Position numbers and translations under genes: made by a program. The notes beneath the pieces were generated by a model. The model was not told the DNA's origin and searched no databases. It saw only the letters and a program-made list of their open reading frames with translations. Shown piece after piece: positions 43,870-54,986 of a stretch of 64,000 bases of DNA. Every line of letters starts with the position of its first letter. Position 1 is the stretch's first letter. The DNA is from Paralithodes platypus (taxonomy: Eukaryota; Arthropoda; Malacostraca; Decapoda; Lithodidae): assembly GCA_032716605.1 (NCBI GenBank), contig CM064495.1, positions 20,623,836-20,687,835 of the forward strand. Direction: 5' to 3'.

Positions 43870-43948
43870 CAAACCACCCAGGATTCGAAACCTGGACCTT
43901 ATGATCAACAGGCACTCGTTCTAACCACTACACCACACTGGCTACAAA
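43870..43948 (-). repeat. tRNA-derived SINE, copy 2
   Basis: Same head as copy 1 with a few substitutions, in the same orientation. The shared 'AGAGGTC' and 'TGCAAC' words right of both heads suggest that more than the tRNA part is duplicated. Confidence 0.65.
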
Positions 43949-44298
43949 AGAGGTCATGCAACTTCGAAAGGGAGAGAGAGAGACATATTTCTACTTTGTT
44001 GTCTTATTGTTCTACTATTAAATGTCCCTGTCTAGTAGTATTAAGGCCGGACCACCTAGATCTGCAAGGTCTGTGTAGTCTGGGTATCTGTGTAACTCTG
44101 TGTAACTTTACTGTATGTCACAACAAACTTCCTCACATACACTATGGTCAAAGAGTGGAATAGTTTCCCATAGGAGATAGTTGACAGTAATTTAATTGAT
44201 ACGTTTAAGAAGAGGCTGAACAATCATCTGATGGACGTTGGATTAATACGAATAAATATAATATTAATCAATAGGTATGTAAGTGTAAGTCCCGTTTC

Positions 44299-44333
<35 letters not shown>

Positions 44334-44364
44334 AGAGAGAGAGAGAGTGATAGTGAGTGAGAGT
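43949..44364. other. No gene; AG microsatellite
   Basis: Contains (GA)n at 44307-44332 and again near 44335-44347. A piece near 44145-44270 reads like a non-LTR C-terminus ('VDSNLIDTFKKRLNNHLMDV') on the plus strand, a relic too short to assign. Confidence 0.4.
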
Positions 44365-46586
44365 GAGTACAAAGGGGTACGAAGCAAATACAGCAACAAC
44401 AGGTCCAGCGACACCTCAAGGTTACTTGCACTCCTAAACACTGATGGTCAAGTGTCCAAACAGTGGTTTAGAGTGGGTAAGGGAAAAAAACTGTATTCAT
44501 TAACAAATGCAGTCAGTCGTGGATTAAGGCAAGGTGTTTGTCTGGGCGAAGATTAAAAGAATCAACGGTGCTGCAGTCTATGACATCTCGGGGAAGCCCA
44601 TTCCACAAGTTGACAACTCGGTTGAAGAAATTCTTAGACTTGTGTGAGTTAAAATATTTATCAATAATTTTACAACCGTTCCCCCACGTGTAATTTGATT
44701 GGTCGACAGTGAAATATTTATTACAGTTCATATTGTCGATGCCTTTGATGATTTTGAACACTTGAATTAAGTCCCCTCTTAATCTGCGCTGATTTAAAGG
44801 AAATAATTTATGGTTTGTTCTTTAGGCAAGGTATAATTTTGGCAACTCTATGTTGAAGTCGTTCTAGCTTATCTATATCTTTTTGGTAGTAAAGGCACCA
44901 TGATTGAATGCAATATTCCAGGAGAGGGCGGACTAAGGAATTGTAAAGAGTTAGGATTACATCTTTGGGTTTATGCTCAAATGACCTGCCTATAAAGCCA
45001 ATTAGTTTGTTTGCCTTCTTAACAACGTCTAAATATTGTTGACTCAGTTTTAGGTTACTCGATATTGTTACTCCCAAAGCAGTTTCTCTGTCTACACTCT
45101 TAAGCTGGGTGCCATTCATTGAATAGTTTGCTTTCTCATTTCGGTTTCCGATATGAAGTACTTTACATTTATCTGCAGTGAAACATATTTGCCAAAGTTT
45201 AGCCCAATGTGACAACTTATCTAGAATATGTTGCATATGGTCAACATGTTCATTTGAGAGTACGCTATTTGCAATGTTTGTATTGTCAGCAAACTTTAAG
45301 ATTATACAGGTGAGACCTTCATCTATGTAGTTAATGTAAACTAGGAAGAGAATTGGCCCCAGTACCCATCTCTGGGGCACCTCGCTAATTACATTGATCC
45401 ATTTAGATGCCTTATCGTTCATGATTAATCCTTGCTTTCTGTCACTGAGCCAATTTTCTATCAATTTCAACACACTGTCTTGTATTCCATGCGCTTTTAG
45501 TATTATTAATACACGTTTGTGGGGAACTTTGTCAAAGTCCTTTTTGAAAATAAAGGTATATAATATCTACAGCTTTACTCTCATCATATAGCTCGAGGAT
45601 ATCGTGGAAGAAGTCTACGAGGTTTGTTAAGCTGGAGCGTTTATTACAAAAACCGTGTTGAGTGTCTTTAGGTATGTTGCTTTCCTCTAAGTGATTTACG
45701 AGTTTGTCTCTTATGAATGTTTCTAGCATTTTTCATACAACTGAAGTTAAGCTAATTGGACGATATATAGTTACTATGTAAGGATTTGCTGCCTTTTTAA
45801 TAAGGTGTTACGTTGGCGAGCTTCCACTGATCAGGCGTAGTCCCAGACTGTAAGGATTTATTGAAGAGCACTGTCAGTGGTTTGGAGAGCTCATACTTAG
45901 TTTCCTTTAGAACTCTAGGCAAGATCGTATCATGTCCAGGCGATATATTTACCTTGAGTTTATCTAAACATTTCAAAACTTCTCTCTCTGTAATGTTGAT
46001 ACTGCTTAGAACGTTAGAATCATCTCTCTGAACCGGCGATGCTGTAGGAATATTACTAAGGTCTTCTGTTGTAAAAACTGATGCAAAGATGTTGAGAGCG
46101 TTACTAATTTTTGCTTCATATTTAGTGTAATCTCCTTTCTCATCGACTAACGGTCCAATCAATGAAGACACTACTTTATTCTTCCTGATGTAGGCCTAAC
46201 TGCTGTATAACATTCTTTCGGGTTTGTCCTACTTTGATTTGCAACATGTAATTCTAGCGTTTTTTTTACTTTGTTTGATTAACTTTTTGGCTTTGCGTCG
46301 TTGATCTACAAATATTACTTTATTTTCATGGGTATCAGAGATTATTAATTTATCATGAGCATTCTTTTTTAGCAAGCAGACAATCCACAATGTCTTTATT
46401 CCACCACTCAGGCCTATTATTATGTACTGATCTTCGTTTTTTAATGGCATACACTCATGTACAGCATTCGAGTAAGTGGAGGTGAAAAATATCCATGATA
46501 GGTTTAGATCATCATTGTTAATCATAGAACTCCAGTCAATTTCCTTAAGTATTGCTCTAAGTTTACGGAAGTTTGCTCTCTTGAAT

Positions 46587-46590
<4 letters not shown>
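44365..46590 (-). pseudogene. CR1-type copy C: RT and linker, decayed
   Basis: Same family as copies A and B. The minus strand gives linker pieces ('FKRANFRKLRAILKEIDW' near 46570), 'VSSLIGPLVDEKGDYTK' near 46160, 'ISPGHDTILPRVLKETKYEL', 'HGFCNKRSSLTNLVDFFHDIL', 'LGPILFLVYINYIDEG', the active site 'KFADNTN' (FADN, as in copy A), and a C-terminus ending at 44513. The 3' untranslated region reaches 44365. Several frameshifts break it. The 5' end is cut at the AG microsatellite. Confidence 0.75.

Positions 46591-46652
<62 letters not shown>
46591..46652. repeat. AG microsatellite
   Basis: About 60 bp of uninterrupted (AG)n at the 5' boundary of CR1 copy C. Confidence 0.95.
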
Positions 46653-46654
<2 letters not shown>

Positions 46655-46729
46655 GTGGCGGCGAAGGTAACGACAAAATGCACAACTTAGTCGCAAAAAT
46701 GTTGTACCCAAGAATAAAAACAGTATATT

Positions 46730-47340
46730 TGGGAGGGTGAGGCGGTGATGAGTGGGTTTAGTGGGGAAGTAAGGGCGGTAGGGTTCGTGGGGCAGAACGG
46801 GTAGGAGAAGGGACAGAAAGGAAGCGCAGGGAGAGGAAAGGGGAGGGAAGAGAGAGGTGAAAGGGAGAAGGAAGGGATGAGGGAACAGGGAGATAAAAGA
46901 GAGAGGAACGGGAAGGGAGAGGAGAAAGGAGGGAAGAGAGAACAGGGAGAGGGGAGGAGAAGGCAGAAAGAGAAGAGAGGGGAGAAAAGAGGGGAGGGGA
47001 TAAGATAAAAGAAAAGAGAAGGGAAGGTGAGCGAAAGGGAAAAGGATATATGAGGAGAAAAGGTAAGTAAGAGGATAGGGTAGGGGAAGTGAGAGAATAG
47101 GGGAAAGTAGAGGATAGGGTAGTGGAAGTGAGAAGGGATAGGATAGGGAAGGGAGAAGATAGGGTAGGGGAAGTGAGAAGGGATAGGGTAGGAGAAAGGA
47201 TAGGGTAGGGGAAGGGAGATAATAGGGTAGGGTTGGGGAAGTGGGAAGGGAGAGGATAGGGAATGGCAGAGTATAGGGGAAAGGAGAGGATAGGGGAAGG
47301 AAGAGAAAAGGCAGGTAGGGAAGAGAAAGAGCAAATTTTT
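46730..47340. repeat. 600-bp polypurine tract
   Basis: Almost only G and A on the plus strand, with a loose repeat around 'GATAGGGTAGGGGAAGTGAG'. The open frame on the minus strand (Phe/Leu/Pro/Ser only) is a composition artefact. Confidence 0.85.
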
Positions 47341-48700
47341 ATTGCACATGAATGTACTCAAAATGTTAATGTATACTTATCACTAACATAATGCTAAATA
47401 TATCATCAACAGCCTATTATGATCCACTGCAGGATCGGCCTATCCCCAAGGGGACGATGACGTACAGCCTGTGTGCTTCACCACCGCTTAGCCACGCTGG
47501 CTCCACATGCAAAGTATACTGTATATATACTGTATATATATACAAAAACAATCAATTAACTATCTTAATGTAAATTTGTCTTGGGATAGTGAATCTTGCT
47601 ATGTTTTTGTAAGTGTTCACTTTTAATAGACTATTATGTACTTTTGTTTATATAAAAAGAAGAAGGCGGAAACAAGGTGAGAGAGACCGGATGAAGAGAA
47701 AGATAGAGAGGAAGAAGGGAAGAGTGGAGAGAGAGGACGGACAAAGAAAAGAGAGAACGGAGTATAATGAGAAGGGAAGCAGAAGAGGAGACAGGAGGTG
47801 AGGGGGGGGGGGGGAGAAAGGAGAGAAGGTTAAGAGGAGATAGAAAGTATAGGGAGAGGGGGTGAGATAGAGGTGGGGAGGGGAAGAGGAGCTAGCAGGT
47901 ACAGTCGAGCTTAATAAGTGTTGTCAGCTATTTCACAAAGTTTCGGACACTGACTAATACTCTGAGGGATAAGCACTTTTCCCAGTAACTATAAAGATCC
48001 TGATAAAACTTGTTGAGCGAAAACCACTGGAATCTATGACAACACTTAATATCCCCGATTGTACGAGTGAATAAAACAGAGGTTGTGTGTTGACAGTATG
48101 AAGACATATCGTAAAACTGTACATGCAAGAGGACATAGCATCTACGTGCTGTCATTTATTGTAATCATCAAAAGTTTCCCATTGTACAACCAGGTTTCAG
48201 TGTCTCTTGGGGACCATCGCTCTGTACCCCAAGCGTGTGGTGTCTGTGGCCTTGGCGTATTGTTGTCTCCACAACCTAATGAGTTATGGTTTCATTACCC
48301 TATACAAGTGGTCAACAACCGTTAAAGATACAAGAGCCAATATATTTAATGTTTCATAAATATGTTGTAGCCTACTGTCGGAGCCGCAATGCAACATAAT
48401 TAAGTATCATAAACCGAAATGTGCAGTACTGTACTTCAGAAATATGAAAATATACCCTACTTCTGAAGAAAAGAAATTATAGTGATATTGTTCAATTTAT
48501 ATGTATTCACAAAGTTTAGGAAAGACATATGACTCGCAGTTCTAGAAATCATAACGATTGATGCCTATACATATTTTCGAAATATAATAAAAAATAAGTA
48601 ATGTTGCCTTGAATGTGTTATATGATGACTTCGTGTTAAAGGAAGAATTATTATTTCTGAAGCTTTAGGAGACACACAAGTGTCCTGAAAGTTTAACAGT
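47341..48700. other. No gene recognised; second purine-rich block
   Basis: Contains a possible tRNA-like relic near 47430-47510 (minus strand 'TGGCTAAGCGGT'), a second GA-rich block at 47655-47900 with a G-run near 47803, and otherwise AT-rich unique DNA. No reading frame with recognisable content. Confidence 0.4.
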
Positions 48701-48707
48701 AATGTGA

Positions 48708-48955
48708 ATGCAATGCCAGCGTGCTGCGATGACAACAAGACGTTTTTTCCCCACAGTCCTGCCGTGCTCAAATTTGGGAGATTTAAAATTTTCTGGCAGG
48801 TAGACGACATGCGCATATGCCGCTGCGATGTCGCTAGCCTCGCACACGATCCCTCTGCGAGTACCACGATTGACTAGACGATTGCGACGCAATCGCTTAA
48901 TCATGCCTTTGCATGACGGTTTTCGTGTATGTGTGAAGTACCCTTTTTTTGTTCT
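48708..48955 (-). mobile_element. Non-autonomous DNA element family M, copy 2
   Basis: Inverted relative to the copy at 42868-43110 and clearly related over about 245 bp, ending 'CGTGTATGTGTGAAGTACCC'. Confidence 0.55.
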
Positions 48956-49090
48956 ATAGACGACGTGCACAGATGCTGCTGTCCTTGCACATGATCCCAC
49001 TGCGATTACCACGATTGCCTAGACGATTGCTATGCAATCGCTTAATCGTGCCTTCTCAGACTTTGTGTATGTGTGACGTACCCTTTAGAG
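48956..49090 (-). mobile_element. Family M, copy 3 (partial, tandem)
   Basis: Repeats the terminal 135 bp of family M directly next to copy 2 ('GATTGCCTAGACGATTGC', then 'GTGTATGTGTGACGTACCC'). It is a tandem partial duplication. Confidence 0.55.
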
Positions 49091-49949
49091 TGTACTTTTA
49101 TTTCACAAGCACTTTCGTCCCTTTCTTTGTTTTCTAGTTATATAGCAGTCTTAATATGTAAGGTCGATAACCATTCAATCACTCACTGGTCGATTACCTT
49201 AGTCTTGGTGTTAGTTGATTTAATTAATTGAGTTTAGAAGTGAAGTTGGTTGGTGAAAAAAATAATACGTTTAGTGTGTGAAGGTTCGAACCCCTGAAAT
49301 AAGCTTGTGTTATATATATCACAAATGTAATTCTTCATGGGTAACTAGATGTAAGTAGTGTATTTACTGACATGATAAGACTGATGGCTACAGACGCCCT
49401 TTTTCCTTGAATGCTTACAATAATTTGTAGACTTTATTCCACTTGGAAATCCCAAAGATTTCTAGAAGCTAAGAAAAAATGTTCAATGTTTGGAAGACAA
49501 ATTCTGGTCAGCAGCGAGTTCCACTGACATGGACTTTAAGTATTGCTGGTGTTGTTGGTTGTATATCAGCTACAAAATAAAGGTTAGGGTCATTTGATAG
49601 AGCAGTCACTGAAAATAAGTTTGTTGCAGTATTGTGGTCAATTTGTGGTCAAGTCACGGCGGTAAGTCGTAGACCAAGGGTATGCCAAAGTCCTAGCCAC
49701 ACATTGGCAGTAGGTTCGAACAATTTCCATCTTTGGTGGTTCAGCGGGCACGACTCCAGTGAAACAAGTGCATTGATAAATAGTAAGCTCCGCCCATACC
49801 CAGTTCCGTATGTAAAGGTACAGTATAATTATGTAAAGGTAATCTAATAAGATAAACGATAATTATGATTATTGTATTCCAATTTTGTTTTGTGGTTCCT
49901 TATATTTGAAATGTTACTGCATGTATTAAAACTATCAAACTATAACGTT
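49091..49949. other. No gene recognised
   Basis: AT-rich unique sequence; short open frames only. Confidence 0.4.
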
Positions 49950-51385
49950 TATTGATACTCCAGCAATTTGGTATACTTCACTATGCAATATCAAATAATT
50001 AGGAATCTTGAATGGGACAATACAGAAAACATATATTGTTGTTGTTGTTGTTGTTGATCCCCAGGCTGCCTGGCCGAACAGCCCCAAGGTCATGAGCAAG
50101 GCCAAGGCCATAAACGAGCGCCCCCACAAAACCCTCCCTACTTACCACTAATAAAGCCTGGGTGACCGAAGCCACTCTAAGGCAGGGAGCCGAGGAGGGC
50201 GCGGAAACGCCCGGGAAACCAAAGCTTCACCCAAAGCCCTGTGCCCCTCAGCAATTACGAAGGGAAAGTTGAGGGGCAAGGGAAAAATGTGACGCTTTGG
50301 CTCCCAATCTGCCAACTTTTAGGTTGGCAGTAGGGAGGTCAATCCACGGAAAAGACGCCGTCACTTGAGATCTAGAAGATATATAAGTAAAAGGAACACT
50401 CAGAGTAAGCTATGGGTATGGCAGAGATCGCTCAGCTCTCACCCTGATAGACCAGCCCATCACCACATGACTAGAACCCAATCCTCTCAGCATCAGCTAG
50501 GAAAGGCCCTAGAAAGCCGCCTTTGGCGGGGGGATAGCTCCCCTATTTCAATTCCTTTCGGAGTTGGGCACCCGCCAGAAAACATATGTTAATGGGGACA
50601 CTTAAACAACCTCAGATTCGCTGATGACAAAGTTCTTTCTTGCGACTCAGGGGATGAGTTACAACAAATTTTGAATTATTTAGACGGGGAAAGCCTTAAA
50701 GTAGTGTTGAAAATTAATAAAAATAAATCTAAGAGTATGTTGAATGATGCTGTGCAACCACAACAAATCAAGTTAGAGGATGATGGGACAGATTCATTGG
50801 AAGAATATACAATAACCTAGGCCAGGTTATAAATACGAACTCGGATCACTCTAGAGAAATCAAACCTAGGATTGATATGGAATGGAGCGCATTTGGTAAG
50901 CAGAAATCTATTATGAAAAGCAAGTTACCCCTTACATTAAAGAGAACAGTATACAATCAATGTGTCCTACCTGTACTAATTTACGGATCAGAAACTTGGT
51001 ATATAACAGTTTCCTGAACGCAAACTCTAGTACTCTTAAAGATATGGAGAGGATACTGTTAGCATTAACTTGGAGATACAAGAAGAGAGCCTCTTGGATA
51101 AGAGAACAAACATAATTAGACGATAATCGCATTACTATATAAAAGAATGGGCTTGGCCAGATCATATACTTAGAAGAGATGTTAACAGATGGACAAATTA
51201 AGCAAAAGGATGGGAATATATAAATGGAGCTAGGGGAAGGGATAGACAGAAAATCAGATGGAGGGATGAGATCTGACATTTGCTAGAGTAGGATGGAACA
51301 GGATAACATCTGCCCAGCTATAGTAGACATGTTTGGGAGAGGCCTTTGTCTTGCAGTGGAATAACTAAGGCTGCTGCTGATGATG
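49950..51385 (+). pseudogene. RTE-clade retrotransposon RT C-terminal part, split by an insertion
   Basis: The plus strand reads 'RNLEWDNTEN' just before 50035. After the insertion at 50035-50575 it reads 'HLNNLRFADDKVLSCDSGDELQQILNYLDGES' (near 50605-50690) and then successive shifted pieces of the RTE thumb and C-terminal region ('NQCVLPVLIYGSETW' near 50957-51000, 'WAWPDHILR' near 51150, 'GRGIDRKSDGGMR'-like near 51235). It ends with TGA-rich repeats at 51373-51400, as RTE elements often do. Multiple shifts and stops are present. It is recognised by the 'LRFADD' and 'YGSETW' motifs typical of RTE. Confidence 0.75.
50035..50575 (-). mobile_element. 541-bp retroposon with (CAA)n tail and 12-bp target duplication
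   Basis: The 12-mer CAGAAAACATAT flanks the insert at 50023-50034 and 50576-50587. A (TTG)n run at 50037-50055 is the (CAA)n tail on the minus strand. The body is GC-rich, unlike the interrupted RTE. No protein is recognised, so it is either a SINE or a 5'-truncated LINE. Confidence 0.75.
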
Positions 51386-51639
51386 ATTATGATAATAATG
51401 AAATATTAAAAGTATGATAGTACAGTAACTACTGTTAATGTAAAACGACATATTTAATAGAAATATCCTACCTTAGGTCCATTTACATGTTAACAATAAA
51501 CTCACGTGACAGCAGGTATACTAATGGACAGTTTTACGAGCGCTACACAATGCATCACCTAGAAATTTACTGAGACAACCGGGGATTTGGAAGTATTTAG
51601 CACAACAATTTAAGTATTACTACATATATATTAAACTTT
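51386..51639. other. No gene recognised
   Basis: Short AT-rich spacer after the RTE tail. Confidence 0.4.
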
Positions 51640-51956
51640 TACTTACCGAATACAAATGACAACAAGGGACTGGAGTTCTCGAACAGAGGCTCCGGTCTTG
51701 AATTGCCTACTGACATATAAGCGGTCAAATTGAGTTGATTTAGGTGAACAGACGAATTGGTGGAGCTGCCGTTTTCGGGTGAGACATGTTTGGGTTGTGG
51801 GGCCGTTTTGGGTCGAACAACTGATTTGGGCCATGGGGTCATTTGGGCCACAGGGCCGTAATTGGTCACAGCCAAAATACGTTGCTTTGCAGGGTAATTT
51901 CGGGCAGTGTGGTCGTTGTTGGCCATGGGCTATGGGACTTCACTGAAACAAAATTG
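51640..51956. repeat. Degenerate G/T-rich repeat, left block
   Basis: From about 51760, degenerate units around 'TTTGGGCCATGGGGTC' and 'GGGGCCGTTTTGGGTC'. The same type of repeat resumes at 52775-52890, beyond the Jockey-like insertion. Open frames here are repeat artefacts. Confidence 0.5.
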
Positions 51957-52740
51957 TTAACTATGTTTATGAAGGAGACAAAAGGAAGGATTCCTGAAAC
52001 GAGTGTTTCCCTCAACGCCAAAATAATGACAGAGAGCCAAATTTAAGGGACGTTGGGATCAAAATACCTGGCCACACGAAGGTTTAGCGCATTCTAACTC
52101 ATAATATGAAGGAAACATTGATTGAGGGAAAGAGTCCCAGAGTTCACTTGTTGAGTAGAAGACTGAGAACATTTGCTATTTTTTTGGATTGGAGAGCTGG
52201 ACAGAATATGAGTGGGACTGTGCTGAAAGACGGGCGCCTCGCACTGGTCACAAGAAAGGGGGTATGCACTGAGAGGGCTCTGAAGAACACTGATTGTTGT
52301 AATAGCAATAGAAGAGTGAAATGGATGCAACATTATGGTGTGTAGAACAAAATTTTAGGGAACTAGTGAGAGGAAGTGAGATGATGAGGCAAAATGCTTT
52401 CGACTTTACTCTTTCCAGAGTGGGGTATGGGTAGAACCTCCCCACACATGCGAACAATACTGGATACAGGGGCGCACTGTGCCCCTATACAGAGCAAGAA
52501 GCTGTGCATCTAAAGAACTCACGGAGATGGTTTAGCACACCAAACTTTTATGAAGCTGTTTTAGCAAGAGTGGTAATATGATCTTTCCAAGAAAGGTCAG
52601 TTGACAAAGAAACATCAGGAATATTGAGAGAATATGAATGAAGGGTTGATTTTTGTTGAAGAGTAAGTGATTGTGTTGTGGAAGATTGTGACGGATAGAT
52701 AGAAGAACTAATTTGGTCTTGGAGGCATTGAAAGTAACAA
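51957..52740 (-). pseudogene. Jockey-like family H, copy H4 (3' third)
   Basis: Minus strand: 'FACVG' and 'ERVKSKAFCLIISLPLTSSL' near 52390-52450, 'THHNVASISLFYCYYNNQCSS' near 52330, then the 3' untranslated end. It is 5'-truncated near 52740 and inserted in a G/T-rich degenerate repeat whose two parts flank it. Confidence 0.65.
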
Positions 52741-53533
52741 TTTAACTGTTTTGAGCCACGGCTGAATTAGGGTTCCTCCACAGGGTCATTTTTTGGTCGA
52801 GCGGCCGTTTAAAGCTGGGGGACTGTTCTGGGCAGAGGGGTCGTTTGAGCCTTGAGGCAAATTTGTTTTGGGTTGCGGCCGAATTGGGTCATGCTGTCGA
52901 ATAGGGTTAGTGATCGACTGCACCATCTCCAAGTCTGATCCAACTCTACAGTAGTCGAAGAACCACAAGAAAGAAAAACAATAATAATTAAAACAAACAC
53001 AGTGTGCCGAGTATTAATACACATTCTGCTCGATTACCCAGAGGAAAGACAAAATAATAAATAAATAGAAGTGACTCGGCCTGTATAACCTAGAGACAAC
53101 CCCCCCCCCCCCCCCTCCAGGCTCTCTCCTTCACCGTGGCGACAACACCATATGTTCGGGAATTACTGTTAGCTTCGGGGGAGTAGTTCTGCTAAAAGGA
53201 CCAAAACAAACTCCTTCATCTGCCTTCCATAACCTAATTAATTATCTCCAATAATCCCAGCTTGATCTATATTTATGGCCCTACGCTCCAAGAGAGGATG
53301 GCGTCAATATTATCAAGGATATATTATTCAAATGTGAGGGATATTGAAGGACGTGTTTGTTTATAGGAGGATTCGTGAGTGTGTGGCCCTTGTCGCGCGG
53401 CATTATTAATATAAGCACCTTTGCAACCCCCCCTCCCTCCCTCTTTGTCCTATATTCCTCCTATTCACCTATCCCCTCTAAACCGCCTCCACCGCTCCCC
53501 TCCCTCCCTCCTCTATTCGTGTGTCGACGGCCT

Positions 53534-53578
<45 letters not shown>

Positions 53579-53654
53579 CAGTGGATTGCAAAGGGTGATA
53601 AGATGATTTATGTGACCGAATTATAACTTCACCTCATTGCCGGCACATGGTGAT
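52741..53654. other. No gene; repeat block, C-run and AG microsatellite
   Basis: Degenerate G/T-rich repeat at about 52775-52890, a C17 run at 53101-53117, pyrimidine-rich DNA at 53430-53515 and (AG)n at 53537-53574. No gene-like frame. Confidence 0.5.
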
Positions 53655-54060
53655 GCAAAGTCGGCTGTATTTAGAAACAAACAAACGCGATTTATACCTT
53701 AGGCTTATAGGCTTGCACTCATTACAGAGACGTAAAGTTAGGGGGGATATGATAGAGGTGTTCAAATGGGTAAGTTGGATTAATAAAGCGAACATGAAAG
53801 ATATACGGAAGCTCAGTGATAGCGAGAGAACTCACACAAATTGTTTCAAATTAAATCAATTTAGTATCAGAAAAGGCATAGGCAAATAATAGTTTGCTAA
53901 CAGAGTTGCAGATATGTGGAATAGGCTATCGAGTGCCATAGTAGGATCAAGAACGATAGAGAGCTTTAAGATAAAATTAAATAGGCACATGGACGAGGTG
54001 TGAAAGGGATCTGCCTTGTGTGGGCCAATTGGCTTTCTACAGACTCCTGTTCTCTTAAGT
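53655..54060 (+). pseudogene. CR1-type element D family, 3'-end fragment
   Basis: The plus strand reads 'LIGLHSLQRRKVRGDMIEVFKWVS', 'LSDSERTHTNCFKLNQF' and, after stops at 53887-53892, 'VADMWNRLSSAIVGSRTIESFK', closely matching the C-terminus of the RT at 30275-31615. The following 55 bp match its 3' untranslated end. The original 5' part is missing. Confidence 0.75.
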
Positions 54061-54562
54061 TCCTATGTTATATCCTTGCTTAAATATCCAGCAGGGTTGG
54101 TAGCTGCTAAGCTCTCTTTTTACTAAGTATACAAATGTGTGAATTTTACACCATTAGTATAGATTTCAAGAAATACATTAACCTTATTTGCACAGATCAT
54201 AGCAATTTTTCCTGGGACACTGATATATGAAAAATAAAACCTTAAGAATAGAAAGCGGTAATATTATTGGTAGTTAGTTAAAATAGTACATCAGAGGATA
54301 ATATGAACCTTTAAGTATTGTTAAACTGGCACATCAGGTCATTTAAGTATGGGGTGTAATTTGAGAAGTCCAGTCCCTTGAATCTTGTTATATGTTATCA
54401 CACACACACACACACACTCTCTCTCTCTCTCTCTGACGTATGCTAAACCATGTCAGAAAACGTGCAATACATGGTAGTTTACATACTTTAGAAGGTAATA
54501 CTGTTGTGTTTCGCCATTCGCTTTTACTCGTCTCTATAACAAGTTATCCGCAGGTGAGGACT
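54061..54562. other. No gene; AC/TC microsatellite
   Basis: AT-rich with (CA)n then (TC)n at 54400-54434. Nothing else recognised. Confidence 0.45.
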
Positions 54563-54986
54563 TTATCCCTTTCGGTACGGAAGACATCTATTTTATTTAA
54601 TAATTGCAGCTATATTTAGACGAGAGCGAGGTGGAAGGACAGAGAGGGAGAGATAGACCGAAGGAGAGGTGGAAGGATGGAGTGAGGAAGTATACGAATG
54701 AAGGCGGTGCTGGTTGGGAGGAGGGGCGTCGACTGACTGGGGACAGAGGTGCTTGGGGGCGGTTCGTTCGTGGCCACCCCTTCGGGGATCATGGCGTCAG
54801 GCAATAGATAGATAGATAGATTTAGACGAGTGTATGCAGCTTTGAAAGGATCTGTGGTAACTATAAGGTATAATTGAGATAATTGGTAGCCTTTTCGTTG
54901 CTAGATGTCCTTCCTAAGCTAAATAATATAGTTTAATGGTAACTAGAATACAATAAAACGGACGTTACCCACACTAAAAGGGTTAA
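54563..54986. mobile_element. TTAA-flanked element, family 1 copy f, split by an RTE fragment
   Basis: Left site TTAT (54563-54566), right site TTAA (54983-54986). The ends 'CCCTTTCGGTACGGAAGAC' and 'CGTTACCCACACTAAAAGGG' are family 1 type. It is interrupted at 54625-54819. Confidence 0.6.
54625..54819 (+). mobile_element. RTE-like 3'-end fragment with 11-bp target duplication
   Basis: ATTTAGACGAG occurs at 54614-54624 and 54820-54830. The insert reads 'GQRGRDRPKERWKDGVRKY' and 'TGDRGAWGRFVRGHP', the C-terminal block found at the end of RTE-type RTs, and ends in GATA repeats. It is a very short 5'-truncated insertion. Confidence 0.7.

Noticed and set aside
46687..47361. 224-codon frame rich in Phe, Leu, Pro and Ser as a membrane protein
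   Set aside because: It is the complement of a polypurine tract, and amino-acid content is dictated by base composition.
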